Assembly: GCA_913009735.1 (NCBI GenBank)
Contig: CAJVYU010000015.1
Span: 1 to 42,053, forward strand
Direction: 5' to 3'
From: an uncultured Fidelibacterota bacterium
Lineage (GTDB): Bacteria; Fidelibacterota; Marinisomatia; Marinisomatales; TCS55
DNA: 42,053 bases
Of this stretch, positions 18,654 through 27,420 are shown piece after piece. Numbering within the stretch: position 1 is the first letter of the stretch; every line of letters begins with the position of its first letter. Under the pieces are notes generated by a model. It worked only from the letters and a program-made list of their open reading frames with translations. It was not told where the DNA came from and did no database searches. Position numbers and translations under genes: made by a program.

Positions 18654-20087
18654 ATGCGCGGTAGAAGGTCAATCATTATTAGTGTTGTCATTGTGTTGAT
18701 TATTGGATTAGCCGGTATTTTCCTGGTAAGCCCGGAAGAAGAGTCTATGAAGGGTATGCTTATTTTTAGCCAGGTCCCTGCTGATGTGACTGGAATGGAT
18801 TATCGAACCGGAGGGAATTGGCGTTATCCTCCTCAAGCACGTATTGTGGCTGTGAATCCGGAGAAACCCGCAGAAACTTTAACAGTGCTTACAGGGGAGT
18901 TTTATTCCGCACGTGCCCCGGAAATTTCCTATGACGCTAAACGTCTACTTTTTTCTGGTCAGCGCAAGAAGGGTGAACCTTGGCAGATATGGGAGATGGG
19001 GTTGGGAAATTTACAAGCAAGACAGGTCACGTCGAATCTTGAGAATTGTACCGACCCTGTTTATCTTCCCGATGATCGGATTGTTTTTAGCCGGTTGGAA
19101 ACCGACACCTCATTGGGAGTCAATCATACTCTTTACACCAGCACCCTCAATGGGACTGAAGTAAAACGTATTACTTTCCATCCTCACTCAAATTTTGCTT
19201 CCACCGTATTACAGGATGGCCGCATACTTATGATTAGCCGGCAGTTATATCCTTCCCCGGGCGCAGTGACGTTGATAGTCTTACGGCCTGACGGTACTAA
19301 GGCTGAATTGTTTTACAAAAACCGGGAGGATGATTGGCCGATTAGTCGCAGCTGGGAAACCGATAATGGGCGAGTGGTATTCGTTGAGTCTGACAAAAAT
19401 TATTCGTCCGGAGGAAACATTGTTTCTATTTCTCAGGGCAGACCGCTTAATTCAAGGAAGGTTCTTACTTCAGAGTTTAAAGAGAACTTTCGTTCTGTCT
19501 TTCCTCTCCCTTCAGGAAATTTTATAGTCTCCTATCGTCAGCCCGGTGTTGACAGTTATGCTCTGTTAGAATTTGACCCAATAGAAAAGCGTTTCGGACG
19601 TCTTATTTACAGCGATTCGGATTTTCATGCTCTGGAGCCGGTGATGGTAGCTGAACGTGCCCGACCCAAGAAGCTTCCAAGTATTGTAAATGAGCAGAAA
19701 ACAACAGGATGGCTTCTGTGTCTGAATTCCGATTTATCTGATTTGCCAACGACCGGCAACGTACCATCATTGACAAAAAGCAAGAAAATACAAGTGTTTG
19801 GACTTAATGAAGTTTGGGGAGAGGTTCCAATTGAAGAAGATGGTTCTTTCTATATTGAGATTACTGCTGATACTCCTGTACGGTTTCGAACCGTTAGTGA
19901 GAATGGACAGGTCGTGAGAGGCCCCTCATCGTGGATATGGGTACGCCCTAATGAACGCCGGGGTTGTGTCGGTTGTCATGAAGCTCGAGGATTGACAGCG
20001 GAAAATCAAGTACCATTGGCAATTAACAAACCACCGGTATCTTTGTTAGCACCATTATCTCAACATTTTGTTGAAGGAAACCCATGA
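18654..20087 (+). CDS. PD40 beta-propeller protein with C-terminal haem c site (HzsA-like)
   Basis: 477 residues. One N-terminal helix (IIISVVIVLIIGLAGIFLV) serves as signal or anchor. A beta-propeller follows with PD40/TolB-like blades (APEISYDAKRLLFSGQRKKGEPWQIWEM, DPVYLPDDRIVFSR). A single CVGCH haem c motif sits at 438-442 within NERRGCVGCHEARGLTAENQVPLAINKPP. That block is typical of proteins annotated as hydrazine-synthase-A-related, which are far more widespread than anammox bacteria, so hydrazine chemistry should not be inferred. It starts one base after the preceding stop, in a tight operon. The GxxExxY cassette begins 25 bases after its stop. Confidence 0.78.
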   Translation: MRGRRSIIISVVIVLIIGLAGIFLVSPEEESMKGMLIFSQVPADVTGMDYRTGGNWRYPPQARIVAVNPEKPAETLTVLTGEFYSARAPEISYDAKRLLFSGQRKKGEPWQIWEMGLGNLQARQVTSNLENCTDPVYLPDDRIVFSRLETDTSLGVNHTLYTSTLNGTEVKRITFHPHSNFASTVLQDGRILMISRQLYPSPGAVTLIVLRPDGTKAELFYKNREDDWPISRSWETDNGRVVFVESDKNYSSGGNIVSISQGRPLNSRKVLTSEFKENFRSVFPLPSGNFIVSYRQPGVDSYALLEFDPIEKRFGRLIYSDSDFHALEPVMVAERARPKKLPSIVNEQKTTGWLLCLNSDLSDLPTTGNVPSLTKSKKIQVFGLNEVWGEVPIEEDGSFYIEITADTPVRFRTVSENGQVVRGPSSWIWVRPNERRGCVGCHEARGLTAENQVPLAINKPPVSLLAPLSQHFVEGNP

Positions 20088-20112
20088 TTTATGAAAGTCG
20101 AGAATAGTTATT

Positions 20113-20540
20113 TAGCCACAGATTTACACAGATGAAAACAAATAGATTTAAATACAAAGAGATTACAGAAAAAATAATCAAATGTTTTTATGAAGTATAT
20201 AATGAACTTGGTTATGGATTCCTTGAGTCAGTTTACAAACAGGCTTTAACCATTGTATTAAAAGGATATGGATTATATGTGGAAAGACAAAAAGAAATTT
20301 TAGTCCACTTTAGGGGTGGTGTTATTGGAGAATTCAGAGCAGACCTGATTGTAAACGAAAAAGTGATAGTAGAAATAAAAGCAATTGCGAACATTATCCC
20401 CGCACACGAAGCTCAACTGATTAACTATTTGAGGGCAACGAATAAAGAGGTCGGTTTGCTGTTAAACTTCAGAGAAAAACCACAGTTTAAGAGATTTATT
20501 TATGATAACATTAGGAAAAATCCGCGTTAATCTGTGGCTA
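20113..20540. mobile_element. GxxExxY gene cassette bounded by inverted repeats
   Basis: The single gene at 20132-20530 is enclosed by 21-base inverted repeats at 20113-20133 and 20520-20540. They share the perfect core TAGCCACAGATT and match at 18 of 21 positions overall. The start codon lies in the left repeat and the stop codon in the right one, so repeats and gene form one unit of 428 bp. It interrupts an otherwise continuous run of haem-protein genes. Short T-rich flanks prevent a firm target-duplication call. No transposase is present. Confidence 0.6.
20132..20530 (+). CDS. GxxExxY family protein (PD-(D/E)XK nuclease-like fold)
   Basis: 132 residues, full length for this small family. 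The naming motif is seen as GFLESVY near residue 30, and the nuclease-like core as EFRADLIVNEKVIVEIKA. There is no signal peptide, so it is cytoplasmic, unlike all nearby genes. Family function is unknown; homology to PD-(D/E)XK enzymes suggests DNA cleavage or a role in mobility. Its start and stop codons lie within the flanking inverted repeats, which argues that it travels with them. No clear ribosome site precedes it. Confidence 0.85.
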   Translation: MKTNRFKYKEITEKIIKCFYEVYNELGYGFLESVYKQALTIVLKGYGLYVERQKEILVHFRGGVIGEFRADLIVNEKVIVEIKAIANIIPAHEAQLINYLRATNKEVGLLLNFREKPQFKRFIYDNIRKNPR

Positions 20541-20547
20541 TTTTAAG

Positions 20548-22548
20548 ATGAAAAATCGTAAACGATTGTTTATTATAGCCGGCACCTTGTCACTGATAAT
20601 ATTTCTTGTTGTGTTGGGTGTTGGGCATCGTTGGTCCAGCAAGCATGTTTACTACATTACCGGTGGTCAGCCGCATCCGGTGGACTGCATCCCGTGTCAT
20701 GTCAATACTCAACGAAGTGGTTTTGCAGGGCGTTTTTTAAAAAAGCATTATCTTTCTCCATTGAACATTGCTGTTTCACCAGATGGACGCCAGCTTTATG
20801 TAATTGCCCAGGAAGGGAATGCTCTTTTGGTAGTAGCGACTGCTGAACGTAAAGTCATATCGAAGATTGGAGTAGGTGAACGTCCCCACAGTGTCGTCCT
20901 CAGCCGGAATGGAGAAATCGGCTATGTCAGCAATCAATGGTCAAATACAGTATCAGTTATTCATTTGTCAGACCAGCGCATAATAGACACTCTGAACGTA
21001 GGGAGTGGGCCTTCGGGGCTTTCTTTAGGACCGAAAGGTATTTTTCTCTACGTAGCAAATAGTTATTCTAATGACATTTCTATACTCAATCTTGAGAGCG
21101 GTCATGAAATCAAACGGTTGGCGGCAGGTCGTAATCCTTGTTCTGTCCAATTTTCGCCTGACGGTAAAACGGTTTATGTAACCAATTTGCTTTCTAATCC
21201 GGCACCTTTCCGCACATCACCGGTCTCAGAGGTCACTGTAATAGACGCCATTTCCCAGCAGGTTGTACAGCGTAAAAATCTTTCTTCGGCTCACTTATTG
21301 GAAAATGTAGTATTTACACCAACGGGAGACCTGGCATTTGTAACGTTGGCGCGTCCGAAGAATCTTATTCCGGCCACTCAGATAGAACGGGGTTGGATGA
21401 TGACCTATGGAGTAGGCGTTATCGAACAGAATAAAGAAGGGAAAGCAGCTCAGTTTCTACTGGATGAACCGAATATGTCCTTTGCCGATCCGTATGACAT
21501 AGTCATTACTCCAGATGGTAAATTGGCTTTTGTCACCCAAGCGGGCGCCGACTATGTGACAGTATTTGATGTAGAAGCCGTGCGTACACTTTTTTCTGAA
21601 GCAACACCGGCAAACCTTGCTACCTATGCGAATGATCTGGATTTAAGCAGCCGTTATGTGATCAAACGTATTCCTACAGGCCCAAATCCTAAAGGTCTCG
21701 CGGTTTCAACAGATGGAAAACGCCTCTATGTGGCAGAGAGGCTTGCAGATAGAATCGCCGTTATAGATACTGAAATTATGGAGATAGTGGAAACTATAGA
21801 CCTTGGCGGACCCGGCGAAGAGAGCATGGTACGCCGCGGACGACGGTTATTCAACAGCGCCGAAAATACTTTCCAAGGGCAATTCAGTTGCAGCACATGC
21901 CATCCCGATGGACATGAAGACGGCTTGACTTATGATTTGACCGGTACGGGACGCAATCTGGCAAATGTCCAGACGCTTCGCGATTTAAGTGGCACTTCAC
22001 CATTTAAATGGAATGGAAAAAATGTAAGTATTTATATGCAATGCGGGATGCGGTTTTCAAAATTTCTGACACGCACAGAATCCTATTCATCAGAAGATTT
22101 GGATGCACTGGTGGCTTTTATCAAGCGCGATTTATCTCATCCGCCCAATCGTTATAGAAACGCTTCCGGTGAATTGACTCCAGCCCAGCTTCGAGGCAAG
22201 GCTATATTCGAAAGAACCCAGACAAACGATGGAAGATCTATTCCGTCAAAGGATCGCTGCAATACTTGCCATCCACCACCGTATTTCACTAATCGACAAA
22301 AATCGGATGTTGGGACGCTTGCTGCAACGGATAGTCCCGTTGTATTCGATTCACCCAAATTAAGCAATATTTACGAATCGGCGCCTTATCTTCACGATGG
22401 ACGTGCCGCCACATTGGAAGAGATTTGGACAAAATTTAATCCTGAAGACAAACATGGTATTGCCAATGATCTAACTAAGCTGCAACTTAACGATATGGTT
22501 GAGTATCTAATATCTCTGGAAGCCGAACCTTCATGGAAAGAAGAGTAA
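20548..22548 (+). CDS. YVTN beta-propeller fused to MauG/cytochrome c peroxidase-like dihaem domain
   Basis: 666 residues. An N-terminal membrane helix or signal (RLFIIAGTLSLIIFLVVLGVG) is followed by a first haem site, CIPCH, at 47-51. A seven-blade-type YVTN propeller runs over about residues 65-420 (INIAVSPDGRQLYVIAQ, GPSGLSLGPKGIFLYVANSYSN). The C-terminal part resembles dihaem cytochrome c peroxidase/MauG, with CSTCH (448) and CNTCH (571) and the family block APYLHDGRAATLEEI. MauG-like proteins oxidise a protein partner or reduce peroxide; which applies here cannot be told. The next gene starts three bases after the stop. It probably once directly followed the PD40 gene before the cassette entered. 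Confidence 0.85.
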   Translation: MKNRKRLFIIAGTLSLIIFLVVLGVGHRWSSKHVYYITGGQPHPVDCIPCHVNTQRSGFAGRFLKKHYLSPLNIAVSPDGRQLYVIAQEGNALLVVATAERKVISKIGVGERPHSVVLSRNGEIGYVSNQWSNTVSVIHLSDQRIIDTLNVGSGPSGLSLGPKGIFLYVANSYSNDISILNLESGHEIKRLAAGRNPCSVQFSPDGKTVYVTNLLSNPAPFRTSPVSEVTVIDAISQQVVQRKNLSSAHLLENVVFTPTGDLAFVTLARPKNLIPATQIERGWMMTYGVGVIEQNKEGKAAQFLLDEPNMSFADPYDIVITPDGKLAFVTQAGADYVTVFDVEAVRTLFSEATPANLATYANDLDLSSRYVIKRIPTGPNPKGLAVSTDGKRLYVAERLADRIAVIDTEIMEIVETIDLGGPGEESMVRRGRRLFNSAENTFQGQFSCSTCHPDGHEDGLTYDLTGTGRNLANVQTLRDLSGTSPFKWNGKNVSIYMQCGMRFSKFLTRTESYSSEDLDALVAFIKRDLSHPPNRYRNASGELTPAQLRGKAIFERTQTNDGRSIPSKDRCNTCHPPPYFTNRQKSDVGTLAATDSPVVFDSPKLSNIYESAPYLHDGRAATLEEIWTKFNPEDKHGIANDLTKLQLNDMVEYLISLEAEPSWKEE

Positions 22549-22551
22549 TTT

Positions 22552-23769
22552 ATGAATAAATCCGTTCCAAAATTCTCCTTGAAATCTGCTCTTGTGGCTA
22601 TCTGCCTGCTGGCAGGTTCTCTCTTTTGGATAAATTGGGATAAAAAACCCTTAATCTCACAAGAATATTCAGAGATGGATCAGAAAATATCGGATAAATC
22701 TTATCCAATTGAAGAAAATGACAAAAAGGCAGCAGATACAAATCAAACGACTTCTATGCCTATATACAATCATTGGCGCACATTCACTACGCGGGACGGT
22801 TTGCCTTCTGACAAAGCCCATTGTGTACGAGTAGACGGCGACCGCGTATGGGTTGGCACAGATAACGGGCTTGCTCTCTATGAAAAAGGGCGTTGGTATA
22901 CATACACGGTTGCCGATGGACTGGCACATCCTACAGTACTTTCTATTGACGTGAGCCCAATTACAGGTGACGTATGGATAGCTACAATGGGTGGATTAAA
23001 TCGGTGGTCTGCCGGTAGATTTGATAAATTCGATCAGTTCAACAGCGGACTGATTAATGATGTGGTCTACGGGGTTGCCTGTGATGGGAACGACGTGTGG
23101 GCGGCCACGGCAAGCGGTGTCAGCCGCTTGAATACGAATACCGGTCAATGGACTATCTTCAACGTAGAGAATGCTCCCATGCACGAGCCCTGGGCATATA
23201 GCGTTTCGGCTAAAGACAGTATGGTTTATATTGCCGTATGGGGTGGGGGAGTCGTCGAATTTAATACCAGAACTGAACGATGGCGGGATTATCGTGACCC
23301 GGATAAAGAGATGGAAATTGACCTTTTCCCCGATGATGGACTGGTTCACGATGTGACAGCGAGCGTATCCTACGAGAACGGCATTCTTTGGGTAGGGACT
23401 TATTTCGGATTGAATCGCTACAATGGTTCTCGGTGGTGGGGATATTTCGATCATGACAGCGGCTTAGCCAGTAATTTTATTAACTTTGTAAAAGCACGTG
23501 GTTCTGTAGTATGGATCTGTACAGATAAGGGGTTGAACAGCTTCAATGGAAAAACGTGGGTAACATATCATAAAATCCCCAATAATAGCGGAGGAGAGAT
23601 TTTGATTTCTGAAGGCGCGACTGTTGTAGAAAAGTCGGCATATTCCACAACGATTGCTCACAATTTTGTATTAGGCATAGATTTTCAAGGCGATACGCTT
23701 TGGGTTGCCACAGCCAAAGGTGTTAGTCGTGGTGTGGATCAGCGGGAATCAACAATCCAGTCTCCCTGA
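22552..23769 (+). CDS. Membrane-anchored regulator-type beta-propeller
   Basis: 405 residues with one N-terminal hydrophobic segment (SALVAICLLAGSLFWINW). The remainder consists of two-component-regulator propeller blades, seen as FTTRDGLPSDKAHCVRVDGDRVWVGTDNGLALYEKGRWYTY and several similar units. In hybrid sensors these blades form the periplasmic ligand-binding part, but here no kinase or DNA-binding domain follows and the protein ends after the propeller. It may be a stand-alone periplasmic binding propeller. It starts three bases after the preceding stop, closing the haem/propeller run. Confidence 0.75.
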   Translation: MNKSVPKFSLKSALVAICLLAGSLFWINWDKKPLISQEYSEMDQKISDKSYPIEENDKKAADTNQTTSMPIYNHWRTFTTRDGLPSDKAHCVRVDGDRVWVGTDNGLALYEKGRWYTYTVADGLAHPTVLSIDVSPITGDVWIATMGGLNRWSAGRFDKFDQFNSGLINDVVYGVACDGNDVWAATASGVSRLNTNTGQWTIFNVENAPMHEPWAYSVSAKDSMVYIAVWGGGVVEFNTRTERWRDYRDPDKEMEIDLFPDDGLVHDVTASVSYENGILWVGTYFGLNRYNGSRWWGYFDHDSGLASNFINFVKARGSVVWICTDKGLNSFNGKTWVTYHKIPNNSGGEILISEGATVVEKSAYSTTIAHNFVLGIDFQGDTLWVATAKGVSRGVDQRESTIQSP

Positions 23770-23801
23770 ACATAAATAATTAACTATGAGGAAAAAAAAA
23801 G

Positions 23802-24410
23802 ATGACTAATGATATTTCTAAACAAGAAAAATTGTTAATTGATATTACAAAACTCTCCAACGGTGAACGTGAAGAGATGATAAAACTGGGTATATTATCG
23901 GAAGAAGACAAAATTCAGTCGTATGTTTACCCTCAGATCCATCTCGAGCGACCTCCTCTTCAGAAACATGCCGTTCATGCCTCTGACGAACTGAATGAGG
24001 CTTATGATTACTTTCCCAGACCTTCATCCTTTTCCCGGGCTTTACGTCTTGAAATTAACGGTTTCACAATCCTGCTCATTTCTGGCACGGCGAGTGTGGA
24101 TGATATGGGCGATAGTGTTCATATAGGAGATTTTCGGGCGCAATGCTGGAGGACTTACAGCAACATCACATCACTGTTAAGTGCCGAGTCGATGACCTGG
24201 CACGATATAGTAAGAACCACATGTTATATGAGAGATATCGAACGGGACTATCGAGACTTTAATGAAGTACGTACGAGCTTTTTTCAGTGGTTGGAGCTTG
24301 ATCCTTTACCTGCCAGTACAGGAATCCAGGTGCGTCTTTGCCGTGAGGATTTGTTGGTTGAGATTGAAGCCATTGCTGTTTGCCCGTTAAGTCCAAAGGA
24401 TTCATTATAA
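23802..24410 (+). CDS. Extended RidA (YjgF/UK114)-family protein
   Basis: 202 residues, versus about 130 for canonical RidA. The first 60-70 residues are an extra charged segment. The RidA core follows (LEINGFTILLISGTASVDDMGD, IVRTTCYMRDIERDYRDFNEVR, LPASTGIQVRLCREDLLVEIEAIAV). The block from the SGTAS turn to LCREDLLVEIEA resembles RidA-like and chorismatase-like branches, with an arginine placed where RidA binds its imine carboxylate. Canonical RidA hydrolyses reactive enamines and imines formed by PLP enzymes. No signal peptide is present, so it is cytoplasmic. A purine-rich ribosome site (GAGGAAAAAAAAAG) precedes the ATG. Confidence 0.78.
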   Translation: MTNDISKQEKLLIDITKLSNGEREEMIKLGILSEEDKIQSYVYPQIHLERPPLQKHAVHASDELNEAYDYFPRPSSFSRALRLEINGFTILLISGTASVDDMGDSVHIGDFRAQCWRTYSNITSLLSAESMTWHDIVRTTCYMRDIERDYRDFNEVRTSFFQWLELDPLPASTGIQVRLCREDLLVEIEAIAVCPLSPKDSL

Positions 24411-24555
24411 GACTCCCATGAGATTTCGTTCGGTTCGTTTTATTCAACAGTCAGAACACCCAACGTGTAAAGGTGCGTATGAATGGAATTCCGGGAGGGA
24501 CGTTCCCCGGATCCTTACAATATCGGGGAGCAGTAAAGAACCTGTCCACGGAGGC

Positions 24556-25827
24556 ATGATAAAGGCGTGGCGCTCCATATTAACAGTGGTTTTCTTAATT
24601 CTCTGGTTTCCGGGCTTAAATTTACTCGGACAGAGCAAGGACTCGTCATATGGCAACACTCCCAAAGAACTGCTTCCCTATCGTCAGTTTCAGTTACCCT
24701 ACAAGTATTTTTTTACTGAACCACAATCCTTTCTGGGAACGGGGATAGAAAAACCTTCTCCTTCAAATCTCAAATCGGTAAAAATAGGGTTCCTTGGGCC
24801 GTTAAAAGGTTCGGCGGAAGTACCGCTGGGTCAGCAAATGCTTCAAGGTGCAACTTTGGCAATAGAAGAGGCAAATGCAAAAGACGGGTATAACGGTCTC
24901 CCTTTCGTGTTAGTAGAACGTAATGATACGGGGCTTTGGGGAGCCGCCGCCAATGAATTAGTGAAACTGTCTGATGAGAATGTTTGGGCTGTTCTAGGTT
25001 CGATTGATGGTGCAAATACTCATATTTCACTACGAGCAGCATTAAAGGTGGAGATGCCGATGGTCAATACGGGGAGTACGGATCCCACACTGACTGAAAC
25101 ACGTATTCCCTGGATTATACGTTGTATTGCCGATGACAGGCAGAACGGTTATGCTCTGGCTCTTTATATCTTTAAACTGAAGGGGTATACACGGGTGACT
25201 GTGTTGCGAGATAATAACCGTTATGGGCGTACCGGGATTGCAGAATTCAGAGATGCGGCGCGGCGGTTGGGACATCCTATATTATTTGAATTACGCTATG
25301 CCACCGGGGATACAGATTTTACTGCACAACTTGAACGCATCCGCGAAGCATCTTCACAAGCAGTTGTTATCTGGGGGAACGCTGAGGAAGCAGGACTCAT
25401 TGTGAAACAGATGCGTACACTGGGAATGAAACAAGCTATCTTTGGCTCTGATCGATTAATATCTCAGGAATTTCTCCGGATATCCGGAGAAACGGCTGAA
25501 GGGGTGGTGGCGACCTGTCCTTACAATCCAACGCTCAGTGACCCCAAATTATTGTCGTTTAACAAACACTATTATCAAAGATTTGACGAGGAACCGGATG
25601 CTTTTGCAGCTCATGCTTACGATGGAATGACTTTGCTAATTCAAGCCATCCGGGACGCAGGTTTAAACCGCGTTCGCATCCGAGACGCTCTCACCGCTGT
25701 AAAAACATTTCAGGGTGTCACCGGGGAGATTACGTTTGATGTAACCAACAATGATGTTGGACCTATTTGGCTGGCTGAAGTTCGCCAGGGTAAATTCTAC
25801 TTTTTCCCCTCTCCATTAGGGCAATAG
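24556..25827 (+). CDS. Periplasmic ABC-type (Leu/Ile/Val-like) substrate-binding protein
   Basis: I start at ATG 24556, which has GGAGG just before it and gives a proper signal peptide (AWRSILTVVFLILWFPGLNLLGQ). The open frame reaches back to 24418, but those 46 codons look untranslated. The mature part is a type I periplasmic binding fold: KIGFLGPLKGSAEVPLGQQMLQGATLAIEEAN, a central NTGSTDPTLTETRIPWIIRC strand region, and AHAYDGMTLLIQAIRDAG near the end. No permease or ATPase gene lies nearby. It is clearly paralogous to 27421-28569. It may deliver ligand to a transporter encoded elsewhere or work as a sensor. Confidence 0.82.
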   Translation: MIKAWRSILTVVFLILWFPGLNLLGQSKDSSYGNTPKELLPYRQFQLPYKYFFTEPQSFLGTGIEKPSPSNLKSVKIGFLGPLKGSAEVPLGQQMLQGATLAIEEANAKDGYNGLPFVLVERNDTGLWGAAANELVKLSDENVWAVLGSIDGANTHISLRAALKVEMPMVNTGSTDPTLTETRIPWIIRCIADDRQNGYALALYIFKLKGYTRVTVLRDNNRYGRTGIAEFRDAARRLGHPILFELRYATGDTDFTAQLERIREASSQAVVIWGNAEEAGLIVKQMRTLGMKQAIFGSDRLISQEFLRISGETAEGVVATCPYNPTLSDPKLLSFNKHYYQRFDEEPDAFAAHAYDGMTLLIQAIRDAGLNRVRIRDALTAVKTFQGVTGEITFDVTNNDVGPIWLAEVRQGKFYFFPSPLGQ

Positions 25828-25850
25828 GCATAACCGAACAAACGGTCTCA

Positions 25851-26915
25851 TTAGGGATGGATGGTCTCCATTAGTTTACCATCGCTGTAGAGTTCCTCTT
25901 TCTCAATTTCGCCGTCTTTATTCCAGTAAGTCCACGTACCCACTTTTGTGCCTTCGGCCAATTTTTTCTCAAATTTCTTCTGTCCATTGTTGTACCATTC
26001 AGTCCACAATCCATCTCCTTGCTCATTCTTGTAAGATCTCTCCACTTTTTTCAAGCCGTTCTCATACCAGGAGATACTTGGTCCATTAATTTTACCATCT
26101 TCATAATATGCTTCAAAACTCTTTGATCCGTTCTTATACCAAGAAATAATTTTTCCGTGTATCTTACCATTTTTATAATGGAATTCAGTACTTTTCACTC
26201 CATTATCATACCAAAAAGTGGACAGTCCCGTCGGCTGGTTATTTTCAATATGTCCCTCGTGGGCCAGCTGTCCGTTTTCATGCCATGACCTGGTTAATCC
26301 ATTCATGCTGCCATCTTTATACGTTGCCTGAAACCGCACATTTCCATTTTTATCATATTCAGTAAAAAGTCCGTTAAACTTTCTGTCTATAACCTTTCCG
26401 ACCCATTTTATACTTTCGATTCCCAACGATGAAAAACCCTCCAGAACTGTATCATCTGCCCACGAGACATACTCTCCATTTCCGTTCTTGACCATCACCT
26501 TCCCATCCTTACTCCAACTATTTAGGATTCTCGGGTCCCCGTTCTCATATACCAATTCCTCCATTTTTTGCCCGTTGTCATACCATCTCGTCCATTTCCG
26601 TACTTTTTCTCCATACTTGTAGGTTCCCACCATCTTTTTCTGCCCGTTATCATACCACTGAGTCCATGATCCATTACGCATTCCTTTTTTGTATGTCCCG
26701 CTAATACTTTTCTGGCCATTTACGTGAAAGTCAACGACTTTACCTGTATATGGTTTGTTTGAGTCTGGCTCGTATTTTTGAACCCCTCTTCGTTCCAGGG
26801 TATTTTCGTTTATTTCTTTAGAACAGGAAACATTAAGCATTAGTAACGCGATGATGACAAACAGTAGTTTCCAATTATATATGTTTTGAATTCTGTATTT
26901 GTTGTTTTTCGACAT
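25851..26915 (-). CDS. YwqK/MORN-like repeat lipoprotein
   Basis: The only clear minus-strand gene apart from the remnant at the left edge; 354 residues. The signal (LLFVIIALLMLNVSC) gives a probable lipidated C31, though the lipobox is loose. The remainder consists of about a dozen 20-24-residue repeats of the type WYDNGQKKMVGTYKYGEKVRKWTRWYDNG, the MORN-like pattern found in proteins labelled YwqK-family antitoxin. That label comes from gene-pair predictions; no partner toxin is visible, and a surface-exposed repeat protein is the safer reading. It is convergent with the binding-protein gene upstream (24 bases between stops) and divergent from the next one. Confidence 0.78.
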   Translation of the reverse strand: MSKNNKYRIQNIYNWKLLFVIIALLMLNVSCSKEINENTLERRGVQKYEPDSNKPYTGKVVDFHVNGQKSISGTYKKGMRNGSWTQWYDNGQKKMVGTYKYGEKVRKWTRWYDNGQKMEELVYENGDPRILNSWSKDGKVMVKNGNGEYVSWADDTVLEGFSSLGIESIKWVGKVIDRKFNGLFTEYDKNGNVRFQATYKDGSMNGLTRSWHENGQLAHEGHIENNQPTGLSTFWYDNGVKSTEFHYKNGKIHGKIISWYKNGSKSFEAYYEDGKINGPSISWYENGLKKVERSYKNEQGDGLWTEWYNNGQKKFEKKLAEGTKVGTWTYWNKDGEIEKEELYSDGKLMETIHP

Positions 26916-27420
26916 TCCTTTATCTCCTATAAGATTTAGACTTTCTGTGTCATGAATATTCGAAGTGGATTGTTTCCACTCAACAGTATATCAAGTAGCG
27001 TATCTATATATCAAAGGGTGCAATCATTCATACAGCATTAGGGACAAAGTAAATAAACCTGTTTATCAGATTGTGTTTAGTCGGTTTCACTCTGGGCCCC
27101 TGTACTTCATCAAGAAAAAAGTACCAATATTAAGCATCAACTAATTAAGTTACAGAACTGCTAATCTAATCACAACTATTTTCGGGTTTCCTGAAAAATT
27201 TTAGTTGAATAGATTCTTCCAAAGGCCGACAGGCATGGGAGACACAAAGCGCACTTGTCGAAGTCGGATTGTCCACCGAAGATGAAGCGAAGATGAAAGC
27301 GTAAGCCGGGGGTTACAAACAATGATATGGACTACTTTGAATATTTGAACAATCACCATGACAGGTGCGATTGATTCATACGACTATCCGTTGCCAGTTT
27401 AATAGAATTAAATTAGATCG
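26916..27420. other. Intergenic region between divergent genes, with a possible gene-tail remnant
   Basis: This 505-base gap should hold promoters for both flanking genes, but no convincing consensus stands out. At about 27209-27304 the plus strand reads, after a TGA, a coding-like tail SSKGRQAWETQSALVEVG and then LSTEDEAKMKA to a TAA, with higher GC than its surroundings. It has no start, so it may be the surviving 3' end of a deleted gene. A loose near-repeat of GGTGC..ATTCATAC occurs at about 27017 and 27364. Confidence 0.25.

Noticed and set aside
18654-20087. Hydrazine synthase (anammox) reading of the PD40/CVGCH protein
   Set aside because: Only the general PD40 + haem pattern matches, there is one haem site, and no HzsB/HzsC or other anammox genes are present.
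25851-26915. Toxin-antitoxin system based on the YwqK antitoxin label
   Set aside because: The protein has a lipoprotein-type signal and no toxin gene sits beside it, so an antitoxin role is not supported.
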